Source of the DNA: Dermatophagoides farinae
Taxonomy: Eukaryota > Arthropoda > Arachnida > Sarcoptiformes > Pyroglyphidae
Reading direction: 5' to 3'
Assembly: GCF_024713945.1 (NCBI RefSeq)
Contig: NC_134685.1
Span: 2,847,001 to 2,911,000, forward strand
Length of the DNA stretch: 64,000 nucleotides
Shown in pieces: positions 38,290-51,613 of this stretch (the stretch's first letter is position 1; the number at the start of each line of letters is the position of its first letter). Under the pieces are notes generated by a model, which worked only from the letters and a program-made list of their open reading frames with translations, did no database searches and was not told where the DNA came from. A program made the position numbers and the translations under genes.

Positions 38290-40683
38290 GTTATTCTGAA
38301 TTTCATTTGATTTGAATAAAACAAAAACAAAAAACAACAAAAAACACAATGGAAATGTATCCATTTGGCTAACAAGGACATGATGATGGCGTTGTTGTTG
38401 TTGTTGTTGTTATTGTATAGGTAAACGAAAAACAAAAATTAAAATTCCAAAATGAAAACATATCGTAATTCTGTGTAGGTGTATTTTTTTCCATCCATAT
38501 GATGATGATGATGTCTGGTGATTGTTGAATTAGGCAAACCGACAGCAACAACAACAACAACAACAACAACAACGACTACGACAACAACAACAAATGAATT
38601 GAATATCCAGATCATTTCATTTGATTTGGATGTTTCTGTTACATAATAATTAATTGTGCGAAAAAAAATGTGGCTAGACTTTTGAAAATGGAAAACTTTC
38701 CAATACGACCACCGCCACCGCCACCACAACCACCACATTCATTAAATGTAAACACCAACGCAATGATTTTTATATATCAAAATGGACGTTCTTCTTCTTC
38801 GTCTTTTTCTTAATTATTATGATCATGATGATCGTATGTGAATCAATTGGTGGTGAGGTTGAACGAATTTTAAATACAAATTTTCATTACAAGGTGATGA
38901 TGATGATGATTATCCATTTCTGGATATCATTTTTCATCTAGTTGGAAAAAAAATGGTGAAAAATTATTGAATTGAAGCTAATATGCGATCATTTCATTTC
39001 ATTTCATTTCATTTTTTTTTTGTTATTCAAAGAGCAATGAAATATGGTTGCCCTGGAAAAAGAAAATATCGATTATCATCATCACCATAATGATGATGAT
39101 GATGATGATATGTTTTCAAAACTGCAACTCTTTTTTCTTCTTCATTTGAAACATGATGTAATGTTTTTTCTCTCTACAAAATAAAATACAATGGATGATG
39201 ATGATGATGATTTTTCTCCACAAATGATAATTTGTCATTCTCGCCTTGCGTTCCGAGTTCTTCTAGGAATCAAAAAAAAAAAAAAAAAATCATCATCATC
39301 ATCATTTACAACAGAGAAAAAAACAAGACGAAAAAAAAGAAAGAAAACCATGGTAGACAGAAAAAAAAGAAGAAAAATTTTTTATCTGGAACAAAAAAAA
39401 AAAAAATTTTTTTGTTCGTTGAATACATTGAAATATGGATCATAATAATCATATAATATAAATCGGAGTTTTAGTTTTCTGAAATCGTTATTATTGATCT
39501 GAATTTTTTTTTTTTTGTTCTCAAAAATCGAAATATCGGAAATGGGGGTCATTCATAAATGATTATGATGATGATGATGATGATGAATAGAGCCAATGTG
39601 AAAAAATACCAATTCATCAGCAAAAATAATCACTGGATTATTGATGATCCATGGTTTGTCATTATCGTTGTTGTCTGATTTTTGTTGTTGTTGTTGTCAT
39701 TGTTGTTGTTGTTGTTGTTGTTGTTTATGGAACAATTTTTCATTACTGGATTACGTAAATGTGTTTCATGTGGTCATATATGAAGGTCTAGAAACCAAAT
39801 CAAAACAAAACAAATATGAAAAACAATCATCTGACCTAGTATTCAAAAAAAAAAATTGATTTGATGAATATCAATTTCGATTATATTGAGAGAATATCGA
39901 TTTTTTTATATCATTTCAAACAAATTGGATATGAATCTGGCCATTGTATTTGTGTAATTAATTTCGTCGTCGTCATTGTCATCGTTTTTGTCGTTGTTGT
40001 TGTTGTTGTTGTTGTTGTTTTCATTTATAGTAGCCATATATTTATGCTATAACAGTAAAAAAAACAAATAAAAACAACAACAATAAAACAACAACAACAA
40101 AAACTCATATAGAATTTTGATGATGAAAACAGAATGTTCCGGAATAGAATATATGTGTGTGTCTGTGTGTGTATGTTATTCATAAAATTCTTTGTCAATT
40201 CAATCCATTATCATTTAGATTCAATGATATGAAATGAATAACTGAAAGTGAATTTTTTGTTTGTTCATCATTTAAAATTGATGCGGAAATGAAGAATTTC
40301 AAATTCTTGCTGTTTTTTTTTTCTATTCCAATAAATAATCAGTGATAATTTAATTGAATTTTAAACAAAACAAATGAAAATTCTTTGTCCCATTCCCCCC
40401 TTCCAAAAAAAACAATGATATGTGTCTCTGATTTTAAAAGGTCAACTTTTATGACAATCATCATCATCATCATTGATAATAACCGAATACCATACTGGGT
40501 AATTCATTTTTGTTGAAACATTTTCATTTTCGGGATTGTCTAGTGGGATTTCATTTCAACTTTTCTGCTTTTATTTCTTGTTTGTTTGTTTGTTGTTGCT
40601 GTTATTTACCGCATTGTACCTGAACATTGTTGTGGTAGAGTTTATTTACCGTGTATTGAATGATAATGATTGTTGTCTAGACA

Positions 40684-40758
<75 letters not shown>

Positions 40759-43700
40759 GTCATAATCCATAAATGTGATTATTGTCTGTCTAGAAACAAA
40801 CAAACAAACGAAAAAAAAATCATGCTATTTGTACACACACACACACAGCACAAAAAACATATTTTCATTATCAGAAACAGAAAAACAAAAACAGTTTCAG
40901 TTCGTTTTTTTCATTTTGTTTTTGTTGTTTATTTATTTATTTAATTGTTTTGTTGTTTTGACAATCTCGTTTGTCCACCAAGAGACTGACTTTTACAGAA
41001 TATTCTGATTCCTTGGTAAACTTTTGAACAACAACGACAACAACAACAAAAAAATGAAGAATCAATCATTTTAGATTTAGATCAAAAAAAAAAGAAAGAA
41101 ACAAAACAAAAAAAATTTCAAGACTTTGACTTTAAATATAAAATATAAAAAAAATTTCCCTCAGACAAGAAAAAAAAACTCATTGTATAATGATGATCGA
41201 TGATGGCCAATTCTTTTCATTCATTCATTGAAAATTTTTGTTTTTGTTTTTGTTTTTTCCATTTTTGCTTTTTTTTTATTTCATTGTTGTTGTTGTTGTT
41301 GTTGTTTCAAATGGAACAAATCGAACTACAACTACAACTATAGCCGATCAACTATTACCCGTATAATTCCAATCCAAAAAAGTTAATTTATCCATCACGA
41401 TTGATAATTTATCTTGATCATCAACATCACTATGATGATGATGATGATGATGATGATCAATTTTATCCAGTTGACCTTTGACATGACATGTTCATGTCAT
41501 TATCATCATTATCATCATCGATGATTTGGATTTCATTTTAGTAAGAAAGAAAGAAAAGAAAAAAGATTACAGTATTTTTTTTAACGGTGGGGGTTGATTG
41601 AAAAATTTTTTTTTTTTTTTTTTGATTTTCTCACTGGATTTTCGCCTCTCAATATTTTTTTTTTTTAAATTTTATTTTCACTCTCATTTTTTTTTGTCTG
41701 TTTATCTGTTGATGATGGTGGTGGTGGTAATGGGGGTGGTGGTGGCATGAAAAAAAAACATGATTTCTATATCTGAACGATGAAAATTTCAGTTTCCGGA
41801 CATGGATATAGAGAGATATATGATGATCATTGCATGATGATGTTTCTCTTTGTTGATTTGTTGATGATGATATGTGCCAAGCCTAAATTTTTTTTTTTTT
41901 TTTTTTTTTTGGCAAAAAATTATTACTTTTGGTCCATAAGAAATCTGTTGCTGTATTTTTTTTTTCACAATCTGTTTATATTTGGATCGAATGATGATGA
42001 TCGTGATGACAAAAATTTCGTGATATTTGGTCTGTCCTTGCGTATAAATGAGGTCGTTGTACCAAAATCAACCAACCAACCAATGTGCGTGAACTTGTGT
42101 GTGCATGATAATTTCATTTTATAATAATCATCACATTGGAGAAACAGGTGTGTGTGTGTGTGCGTTTTCCACAAATTGGGTGTGTTCACGCGTGTTTTTT
42201 TTCTGAATGTCGCCTCCCCATAGCAACATTAATTTTCATTAAAATTAAAATTTCCAATTTTTTTTCAAAAAAAAAATCAAGATTAATTCAGTTCGATCGA
42301 TGGAATTGAATTGATTTTTCGTAAAATTTTTTATTATTATTATTGATTCAATCAATTTGATCAATCGATTCGATTTGTACATTTTTTTATGTTGTTTTGT
42401 TTTTATTTGTTTTTTTTTTTGCTGTTGTCGTTGTCGTTGTTGTTGTTGTTGTTGTTGGTTGGTTGGTAAGATTGATTTTAGCGTGGAAAATTTTCTATTT
42501 TTTTTTTTTTTTGGTTTATTTTTTTTGCATAATTTTTTTTTCTCTTTCATCGATATTAAATCGATCAATCGCGATAATGTGTGTGTGTGTGTGTGTATGC
42601 GTTCGATCATCACATAAGCGTCATGATCGATGTATCGAGTTATCAATGATGTATTGCATTAGATCCATAGATTGCTTTTACTTTTTCTTGTGAATTTCTT
42701 TTTTTTTTATTCGTTTCTATATGTTTAACATTCATTGATTTTCCTTGAATTGTATGTCTTCATTTTATTTTTCCCTCTCTCACACTCATTGATGCTTGAT
42801 TGATTTTTTTTTTGGCTGGCCTCTGTTGCTGTTTTTTTTTTAATTTTATATCAGCTACAATGTTACATTTGTATATCAAATGCGTGTGTGTGTGTTTGTT
42901 GATTAATCAGAAAAAGAAAAAAAAAACTTCGGAAGTACATGAGCAATGGTTCTTTTTTCGGTTTTTTTTGTTGAAAATTTTTCTTGGTTGCTATACAATC
43001 TTTTGAATTTGAGAAAAGGTTTCATATCAGAAAAATTGTGTGCATGATAAAAGAACATGGTCGACATTGAATATCACGACCGGATGGGCATAATGGGGAG
43101 GATGACTTGCCAATCTTAAATAAGTACTGATTGAAAATCACATGATCTGAATTTAATTTGATTTTGACGGAAGAATTGAATGAAAAAGAAAACCAGATTT
43201 TTAGGTTCTAGGTTTTTTTCCATTGTTATCTCTGAGAGTAAAGGAGATTTTCTTGTTTTTAAATCCAATCCAATCCAATACAAAATCGAATCAAATCAAA
43301 TCAAATGAGTTTATAATCATATTGACCTTGTAATATACTCGGAAAATGTTTGGGGAAACAAAAAAATAACTGTTGAAAATGATAAAATTGATATGATGAT
43401 GAGAAACAATTTTTTTTATTCGTCTATTGATTAATATCGCTAGCCACAATCACCATATTTGATAGCCATCCTTATTGATGCTTGATTGATGTTTTTTTTT
43501 GGCTGGCCTCTGTTGCTGTTTTTTTTTTAATTTTATATCAGCTACAATGTTACACTTGTATATCAAATGCGTGTGTGTGTGTTTGTTGATTAATCAGAAA
43601 AAGAGAAAAAAAAACTTCGGAAGTACATGAGCAATGGTTTTTTTTCGGTTTTTTTTTTGAAAATTTTTCTGTTTTCCGTTGAATTTTAAATGAAATAAAA

Positions 43701-46700
43701 TTGTCACATATTCACGTGTGTGTGTGTGTATGCATAAAAATGGTACTTGATGATCAAATGGATCAAATGGATCAAACAAACAACAAACAAACAAAAAAAA
43801 ATCACAAGATCTGAATTTAATTTGATTTTGAATGAATGAATGAATGAATGAAAAAGAAAACCAGATTTCTAGGTTCTAGGTTTTTTTTCTGCTGTTATCT
43901 CTGAGAGTAAAAAAAAAATTCTTGGAATAAATCCAATCCAATCCAATACAAAATCGAATCAAATCAAATCAAATCCATTTATAATCATATTGACCTTGTA
44001 ATATACTCGGAAAATCACTGGGGACAAAAAAAAATAACTGTTGAAAATGATAAAATGATGATGATGATGAGAAACAAATTTTTTTTTCGTCTATTGATTA
44101 ATATCGCTAGCCACAATCACCACCACCACCGCCACTACCACCACTACCACCAATGAAATGATTTCATTTTCAAATAAATCAATTTTGACAATCAATGACT
44201 TATCATCATCATCATCATCGAAGAATAATAATAAAAAAAAATTCTGTCATGTCTAGTGTCGAATGTCAATTCATGGAATTTAATTTTCATTTTTTTTTTT
44301 TTTTTTTTTTGGTTGATCAGGATCAATAAGAATTTTAGATTCATTGTTTTTTTGTTCATATATGTGTATCGATTGTAGTATCGATTTCCTCAATTTTGAA
44401 TCAATCACACAGACAATTTTCATTTTTTTTATATTGTTTATATACAAGGCCTGCCTGCATGGTTGTTTGGTTGATTGGTTGGTTGGTCGGTGGCAAAAAC
44501 CTTGATATGAAATAACGGAACAAACAAACATTATAATGAATGATATCGATCGTTGTGGACAATTTTTTTTTTGGTTCTTTTTACCCACTCAATCTCCATG
44601 TGTGTGTGTGTGTGGCTTAATTAATTTTTCATGATGTTCTTTTCCCTGTCCCTCTCGGCCCCGCACAGAAAAAATTTTTTTTTTTATCAAATGAATTTTG
44701 TCTAGCCACGTCAAATTGTACAATTGAATTGAATTAAGAATAAGAATCTAGAATGTACAAAAAAAAAAAAATTTTTGTTTAATTGTTTTTCATCAGAATT
44801 TTTATTTTCATTCTGGATCATTTTCTCGGGTTTTTGAAACTTTTATTTTTCATTGTCATAAATTATGCAAAGATGAACTTCGATTGATTTCGTTGCTGTT
44901 ATAACATTACCTAGCATTACCTTTTCATTTTTTTTTTGTTTTCGGTAGCATATGATCTTTGAATTTCTTATTGGTAAAATTGGGGCAAAAAAAAAAATTT
45001 TTGTTTTTCAGCTGTCAAATTAATTTTCATCATCATGATTTATTCCTCTTAACCCGACAACATCATTCGATGACGATAGAGAAACAGGAAAAAAAATCGA
45101 TATATTGAAATCGATTCAATATCATTATCATCATCATGTGACATTCATGATGATGATGTCAAACAACAACAATAACAACAACAACAACAAACAACTGCAA
45201 ACAAACAAATCAATCGAATCGATTGATCGATTGAAATAATAATAAAAATAAAAATTATATATATATCGTATCATATATAACCGGATAAATCATCATGCTA
45301 TTTATACGGTTATTTTCTACCTACTTTATAAAATTATATATCGAAAAAAAAACGAATGAAACTTTTCTATTTATTCATTATCATCATCATAATCATCATT
45401 TTGTTTTCTATTAAAAAAAAAACAAAAAAACTCACGTGGTATGCGTGTAGGCGACACCCATACACACATGTTATTCTCTCTTTTTTTTGTTTTGTTTTTT
45501 GTTTGTTTAATTTCATAGCTAATAATAGTGTCATTACGGTAATATTTTCATTTCCATTTCCATTTTCATTCATTTAATTTGATATTTACTTCATTCATTC
45601 GTGTTTATCATTAGTTTTTTTCTTTTCTTATCTCCCTCTCTCCCTAATGACGTTGGATGTGTTTTTTTCTGGTTTCGTTTCGCTTTTTGTTTCTATTGGT
45701 TGAACATGTGATTTTTCAATGAATTTTTTTTTCCGAACAACAACAAAAAAAGTGTTAATCCCGAATTCACTCCCCCTCACCACGACACACAAAATTATAT
45801 GTGACGGAAATGTTTTATTTGTCGTTTGTTGTTGTTGTCGTTGGTTGTTGGTTGTTGTTGTTGTTGTCGTTGGTTGTTGGTTGTTGTTGTTGTTGTCGTT
45901 GGTTGTTGGTTGTTGTTGTTGTTGTCGTTGGTTGTTGGTTGTTGTTGTTGTTGACAAGTTTGAAATGTTTTTTTTTTGTTCATCATCCTTGAAATTATTA
46001 TTATCATCATCATCATCGGCGTTGGTTGGTTGGTTGTCGTTGAAAATTATTTTTCAAATTTTCTGTTTGTTTGTTTGTTTTCATTTTGATAATTGAAACC
46101 AGTAAAAAAAAAACACACACACACATATTCTTCGCCAAAGTTCAATGGCCAAATAAATTTTATTTTGTTTTGTCAAAACAAAAAAAAAGTCACGAAATTT
46201 CTGAAATTTTAAAATGAAAATGAAAATGAAAATGGCTTTGTTTCATTTGATTCTGTTTTTTTTTCGATATCATCATCATCATCATCATCATCATTGACGA
46301 TTCACATTTTACAAATCGTTTTGGAATCCAATCAAATCGATCAGATTACACACACAGAAAAAATTGATATCGATAATCAAATTGAATGGAAAGTTTTGAA
46401 TAAAAATTATTTGAATCCAACAGAATAACTTGATGAAAAATGGATCTTGACTTTTTGTTTGTGCGTGTGTAAAAAAAATGAAAGAAAATTTTTCAGAAAA
46501 AAACAACACCAACAACCTTGGCCTTTTTAACAAATTTAACCCTTTTTTTTCTCATCAAAAAAAATTTTTTTTAATGGCCTAAAAATTATGATTTTCATTG
46601 ATGACGATGGAATGTAGTAGAAGAAAAAGAAATTTTACCACTTTTTTCTCTTTCTTCTTCTTTCCACCATTCCTAGTTGATATATCAGTACTGTGGTGGT

Positions 46701-49700
46701 GGTGTTGGTGGTTGCTTGTCCAAGATCAAGGACACATTTTCTGTTTTCGCTGTTTGCGTGTTTATTGATGATGGATAATAATCGTCCACTATAGACGAAT
46801 CTACTAACAAACAAAAAAAAAAAAACAAAAAAACGAAAAACGAAATGAAATGAATTTGTAAATCACATGACATCAATTTCAAACAAAAATAATGGACTTT
46901 TTTGTTGTTGTTGTTGTTGTTGTTGTCTAATAAATTGATCAATTCATTGATTAAGAAAAAAAAATCTAGATTTTTTTTATTTATTTATTTGCTTCAAATA
47001 TTGCAATCATTATTTTGAAATAATAAATATCGATGAATGATAATAATAACCGATGCCAAATGTTTCTGTTTTCCTCATACACACACACACACCAAATTGA
47101 TGACTACTGACTACAGAATATTCCTACTGCTACTACTACTACTAAACATCAATTCAGTGAACCATTCATTCATTCATTCAATGAAAAGAATGTTGTAGTA
47201 GCCAAAATGGGGAAAAAATTACAAGTTTTTTTTTCTATCTCTCACATTGTGGTGTAAATATATATTGTTGACAAACAAACAAACAAACAAACGAAAACGA
47301 ACGAACGAACGAAAAAGAAAATCATGACCAACCAACAAACAACAACAGCAACGAACAAAACGAACAAGTGAAAGATTTAACCCCGAAATGAAATGAATAA
47401 TAAAAAAAAACGGACAAAAAGAGAATTGTAGAATGCAAAGAATATAAATCATTATTTCATCTTATGGATGAAAAGATATGACTTCTATCCACATATACAC
47501 ACACAGACAAATCTTTTCTAATAGTTTTCATCCATCCATTCATTCATTCATTGGATTGGACTGGATTGAACATTTTTCAATTCTATTCAGAATTAAAGAA
47601 TGTTTTTATTTTTTTTTTGTGTAGTGACAAAAAAGTGTCTTTTCTTCCATTTTTTTTGGTATATTCATTTTATTCTGTTCCAGGGCTTTTGAATTCCAAT
47701 TCTTGTCTACTATTAGCAACGACAATTCTGTTTTGTTCTCTCAAGGCCCTTTGGAATATTTTTTTTTGTGTCCCAGAAACAAACAAAAAAAAATGACTAC
47801 TAGTCACTATTGTTGTTGTTATTGTTGTTGTTGTTGTTCGGTTGATTCTTGCATTCCCATCTCTCACACACTCAATCACTTACTAGTCAGAATTTAAATA
47901 TACTTTATGTGTGTGTGTGTGTGTACGCAATACACAAAACTTGAAGGATGTCGGTTTTGCTTTGTATTTTTTTTTCTTTACTGGTCCAAAAAAAAACACC
48001 CGAATTCGATAATTCCCAGAAATTTTCAAACTAACCAATCAGAACAACAAATAAATAAAATCCAGTCACAAAAATAATGTCATTCAGAGTCGTCGTCGTC
48101 GTTGTTGTTGTTTGTTGGACGTCTTCAATAAGGAAGAAGAATATTGTCATCATTTCCATTCTGGTCAATAAAAAAAAAGTTGGACTGAAATCACAGTAGT
48201 AGTTGTTGTGATGGTAAACTTTTTTTTCTGGTTCTGGTTCTGGTTCTTTCTTTTTTTTTCTTGATGAAATTTCTGACCATCATTGCCGGGTATTTGGTAC
48301 ATTACATCAGTTTTTATATATAGCAAATTTCTTGTTTTTGATGATTGTTCGATCCAAATGACAAGAATTTCTGATATAATTCGGAATTGCATATATCAAG
48401 AGAAATAGAGAAAGACAAATGATTTCTGGTTCAATATATATATATATATATGGTTATTCTAATTCTGAATTTTCTTTTCTTTTTTTTTCGTTATTTTTCT
48501 TGCATATAGAACGCATTATAAATGGCCATATTCTTGTCACATTAATGGCACCGGAAAATTATTATAAATTAAATGTATCACAAGCAATAATTTGGTTACG
48601 TTTAATATTAAATCGTCGCCTATTGAATCGTATGGATCAACAAACACGAATGAAAGTGTTGAAAAAATCTGTTAAACTTTATATATTCCGTGTAACGAAT
48701 AGTTCATCATCATCATCATCACAAACTACTATACGTACGACTACGACATCATCTTATGATGATGATTCAGATGATTATGGTCAACCTGTTTATCCAACAC
48801 CATTTTTTCAAAATCAATCATCATCAACAACCACAACCACTGATGATGATGATAATGATCATATTAAATCACCAAAACGATTATCATTTCAATTATTGGC
48901 TACACATCGTTTAAATTCATTACGTCATGGTTGGATTAAATTGAATCTTACTCAATCTATTCGTGATTGGTTTGAAATGGCACAACAACAACAACAACAG
49001 CAACCACAAATTCAAGGCGATAATGAATCAGCATCCATTTCCGGTGATCATTTGAATAAATTAACATTATTGATTGATTGTGCCGGATGTAATGATCTGT
49101 TAGGTATTGATTTAGGAAATATGACAACCTTAATGGTTCGACAATCACAACAACAACGAAAACAACAACAACAACGACAACAACAACAATATGGTGGAAA
49201 TAGTTCAAAATCGATAATATCGACCTTTTCTAATCATCATTTTCATAATCATTATCACCATCATCATCATCATCATAATAATAATTTAAGAAACTCATCA
49301 TCAAAAACAACGACAACAACAAAAAAATTATCACGAAAAGGTCAACATCGAAAACATAGACATTTTCGTCCATTTTTAGTATTAACAACAAAAATTCGTT
49401 CAAAACGTCGTCATCGTCGCCATGCATATAATTGTGATGATGGTATACGACAATGTTGTAAACAATCATTATATGTAAATTTTGAAGAGCTTGGCTGGAA
49501 TGATTGGATTATTTATCCACGTGGTTATCATGCAAATTATTGTATGGGTGAATGTATACAATTACGTACACCGGATATGTTAGCATATTTTCATTCACAT
49601 GTATTGGAAGAATATCGTATTAAAAATCCATATGCATCAATAACACCTTGCTGTGCACCAACAAAATTATCATCAATTTCATTAATATATTTTGACCAAA

Positions 49701-49762
49701 ATCATCATATTATTAAAGCTGATTTACCAAAAATGGTTGTCAATGAATGTGGTTGTACATAA
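34520..49762 (+). CDS. Actbeta: Activin / inhibin-beta-type TGF-beta ligand
   Basis: Two coding exons, 34520-36455 and 48510-49762, flank a 12,054-base GT-AG intron (CCGG|GTAAGT ... ATATAG|AACGC). They join in phase 1 to 1062 residues. The secreted dimeric ligand acts through activin receptors and Smad2-type signalling. Exon 1 starts with His, Asn, Ser and Thr tracts. A hydrophobic segment, RKFCWIIFFLFTLF (about residues 304-317), acts as buried signal sequence or anchor. The propeptide start CPNCRLKLNRTQAEHLKLDA, then KQQILSKLNLEYRPNI, is followed by the conserved SEIIIFAEPG at the exon border. Exon 2 carries HILVTLMAPENYY, the prodomain, the basic cleavage site RSKRRHRR and a mature domain with nine cysteines: RQCCKQSLYVNFEELGWNDW, PRGYHANYCMGECIQL, the CGCT end. 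The nine-cysteine pattern and GWNDWIIYPRGYHANYC are activin-type. It is much longer than vertebrate inhibin beta (about 410-430) because of the tracts. AATAAA at 49990-49995 may be its polyadenylation signal. Confidence 0.92.
40685..40758. repeat. (TCA)n microsatellite, about 24 units
   Basis: An uninterrupted TCA/CAT/ATC triplet run of 74 bases, the longest perfect triplet array in the window. Confidence 0.95.
41471..41482 (-). promoter_or_regulatory. DR1-like element GTCAAAGGTCAA in the activin intron
   Basis: The reverse strand reads GTCAAAGGTCAA, the same 12-mer as at 18679-18690 and 26926-26937. It is followed by a short palindrome, TGACATGTTCATGTCA. Function is inference. Confidence 0.35.
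42788..44122. repeat. Tandem segmental duplication with divergent cores
   Basis: Copy 1 spans 42788 to about 43453 and copy 2 spans 43474 to about 44122, in direct orientation. Two blocks are highly similar: 42788-42985 with 43474-43670, and 43134-43453 with 43799-44122. The middles (42986-43133 and 43671-43798) are unrelated to each other. Shared landmarks include GGCTGGCCTCTGTTGCTG, CTTCGGAAGTACATGAGCAA and ATCGCTAGCCACAATCACCA. No ORF is conserved, so the unit is non-coding. Confidence 0.85.
45831..45953. repeat. 29-base minisatellite, four copies
   Basis: The unit contains TTGTCGTTGGTTGTTGGTTG plus GTT triplets. TCG landmarks recur at 45838, 45867, 45896 and 45925, giving exactly 29 bases of spacing. 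Because 29 is not a multiple of three and the unit lacks stops in most frames, overlapping long ORFs appear on both strands; these are artefacts. Confidence 0.9.
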
Positions 49763-51280
49763 TCAATCGATAACACTGGCTGACTGATTGACTTTTAGCT
49801 TCCCCCATACTGTAAAGATTCTTTTTTTTTTTGCTCTTCACTGTTTCCGTTTCCGCTGTTTATTCGTTTATTCATCGAAAATTCAATTCCGGAGGTAAAT
49901 GGCCAACCCCTCCCACTCACAAAAAAAAACAACCGAACATGAGAATTTATTTTCAAGTAAAGTAAGTCCAAAAAAAAAATTTACTGTTGAATAAAACGAA
50001 TAATTTATCAAATTTCCGTTTTTTTTTTTAATTTAATTTTCACAGAAATTTTGGCCGGAAAATAAGTGTGTGTACACGCCACACACCTCTTAATCATCAT
50101 CACCAACATCATTATCATTACAAAGTTAGCAACATTTTATCACAGCGACCAAAAAGAAAAAAAAATTGAAAAAAATGTAAAAAAAAAATTTTAAATTTAG
50201 CCTTAAAAAAAATTTATATATTATTCTAATTCATTGTCCAAAGGACCAAAAATCAATACATACAATTTACCAAAATTGACCCACCACCACCACCACCACC
50301 ACCATCATCATCATCCCTGGTCACGATATAATCATCATCATCATCATTATATAATTAAAACACCTACACACACACACACACATTCCATCAACATTCTTCT
50401 TTCAATCATCTTACCAAATTGTTGTTATAATTTGTTTATACAATGCAAGTACTACATTTGCATAGTGTAAACCGGATATCCGTACACACACACACTTATA
50501 CACTAAGCGACTTAATTGAATAGGAAATAAATATAGGAATAATAAATCTCTACTATATCATCACACATAATATATCTTTAATCAAATCGATACAATCGAT
50601 ATTTTTCATCATCATCATCATCTCTGATTTATTGTAATTCAAATTTTTCGTTTCTTTTTTTTCTTTCTTTCGTTTCTTTCATTTTTATTTATTTAAAAAA
50701 ATTTTTTTTCTACCATTTTTTTTTCATTTTGTTTCACAAACATCTATTGTGGTTTTATTGTGTGATGTGAAAAAAAAAATTGAATAAAACAAAAACAAAA
50801 ACCAGAAAAAAAACATCCCCCACATGTGTCCGTATGTTTGCGCATGCGTGTCATTATATAATATATATACCGGTATATTTTCGATAACAGCAAAAAATTT
50901 TTTTTTTTCTACATTTCCTGTGTCTCTCTCTCTCTCTCATTTTATTATCTAAATTTAAATAAACAAAAAACAAAACAAAAAAATTAATGCGAATTTGTCA
51001 TTGAAATGAAATGAGAAAAGATTTTTTTTCCCTACCCAATCCCAATGATTTATTAACCTACAATACATACTACTACTATTACTATACTGAATGATGACAT
51101 ACTGACACATAAATATCAAATAAACAAGACACAAATGAAATTTAAAAAAAAAACATTGAAAATTCAAAACATCACCACCCCCACAGTAACAACACAAATG
51201 TGTTGATGTTATTGTTATTGAAACAAAAAACAGAATAAAATACATATAAACACTACCACTGACAGAATAGCCTGATTAAC

Positions 51281-51321
<41 letters not shown>

Positions 51322-51576
51322 GTGATGACAACAAAACAAAACAAGAAAAAAAAATATATATGTAAACTTGATCTTGAATTTGAATTTGAAATAAAAATAT
51401 TATTAAATCCAAAAAAAAAAAAAAAATTCATTTCCGATGATTATGTATATGGTGATTTGATGACATTGTTATAAATTATTAATTATCTCTGTGTAATTGG
51501 ATATGTTTGTATGCGTGGTTATGACCAATACAAACAGATTCAACGCCAACAAATGGATACAAATGATTTGTCTGTC

Positions 51577-51613
<37 letters not shown>

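Larger units (their letters stand above)
36456..48509 (+). other. 12 kb intron of the activin-like gene
   Basis: No nested gene can be supported on either strand; the ORFs present are repeat translations. The intron holds a tandem duplication (42788-44122), a 29-base minisatellite (45831-45953), a long (CAT)n at 40685-40758 and a DR1-like element at 41471-41482. Nearly all other introns in the window are under 100 bases, so this one is exceptional. Confidence 0.55.

Noticed and set aside
42986-43133. Possible small RNA in the unique core of duplication copy 1
   Set aside because: GGATGACTT and ACTGATT weakly resemble snoRNA C and D boxes, but the C box does not fit the consensus, there is no terminal stem, and copy 2 lacks the segment.
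45628-46096. Overlapping 109- and 125-codon ORFs rich in Thr/Asn or Val/Cys
   Set aside because: They are produced by the 29-base minisatellite on both strands.
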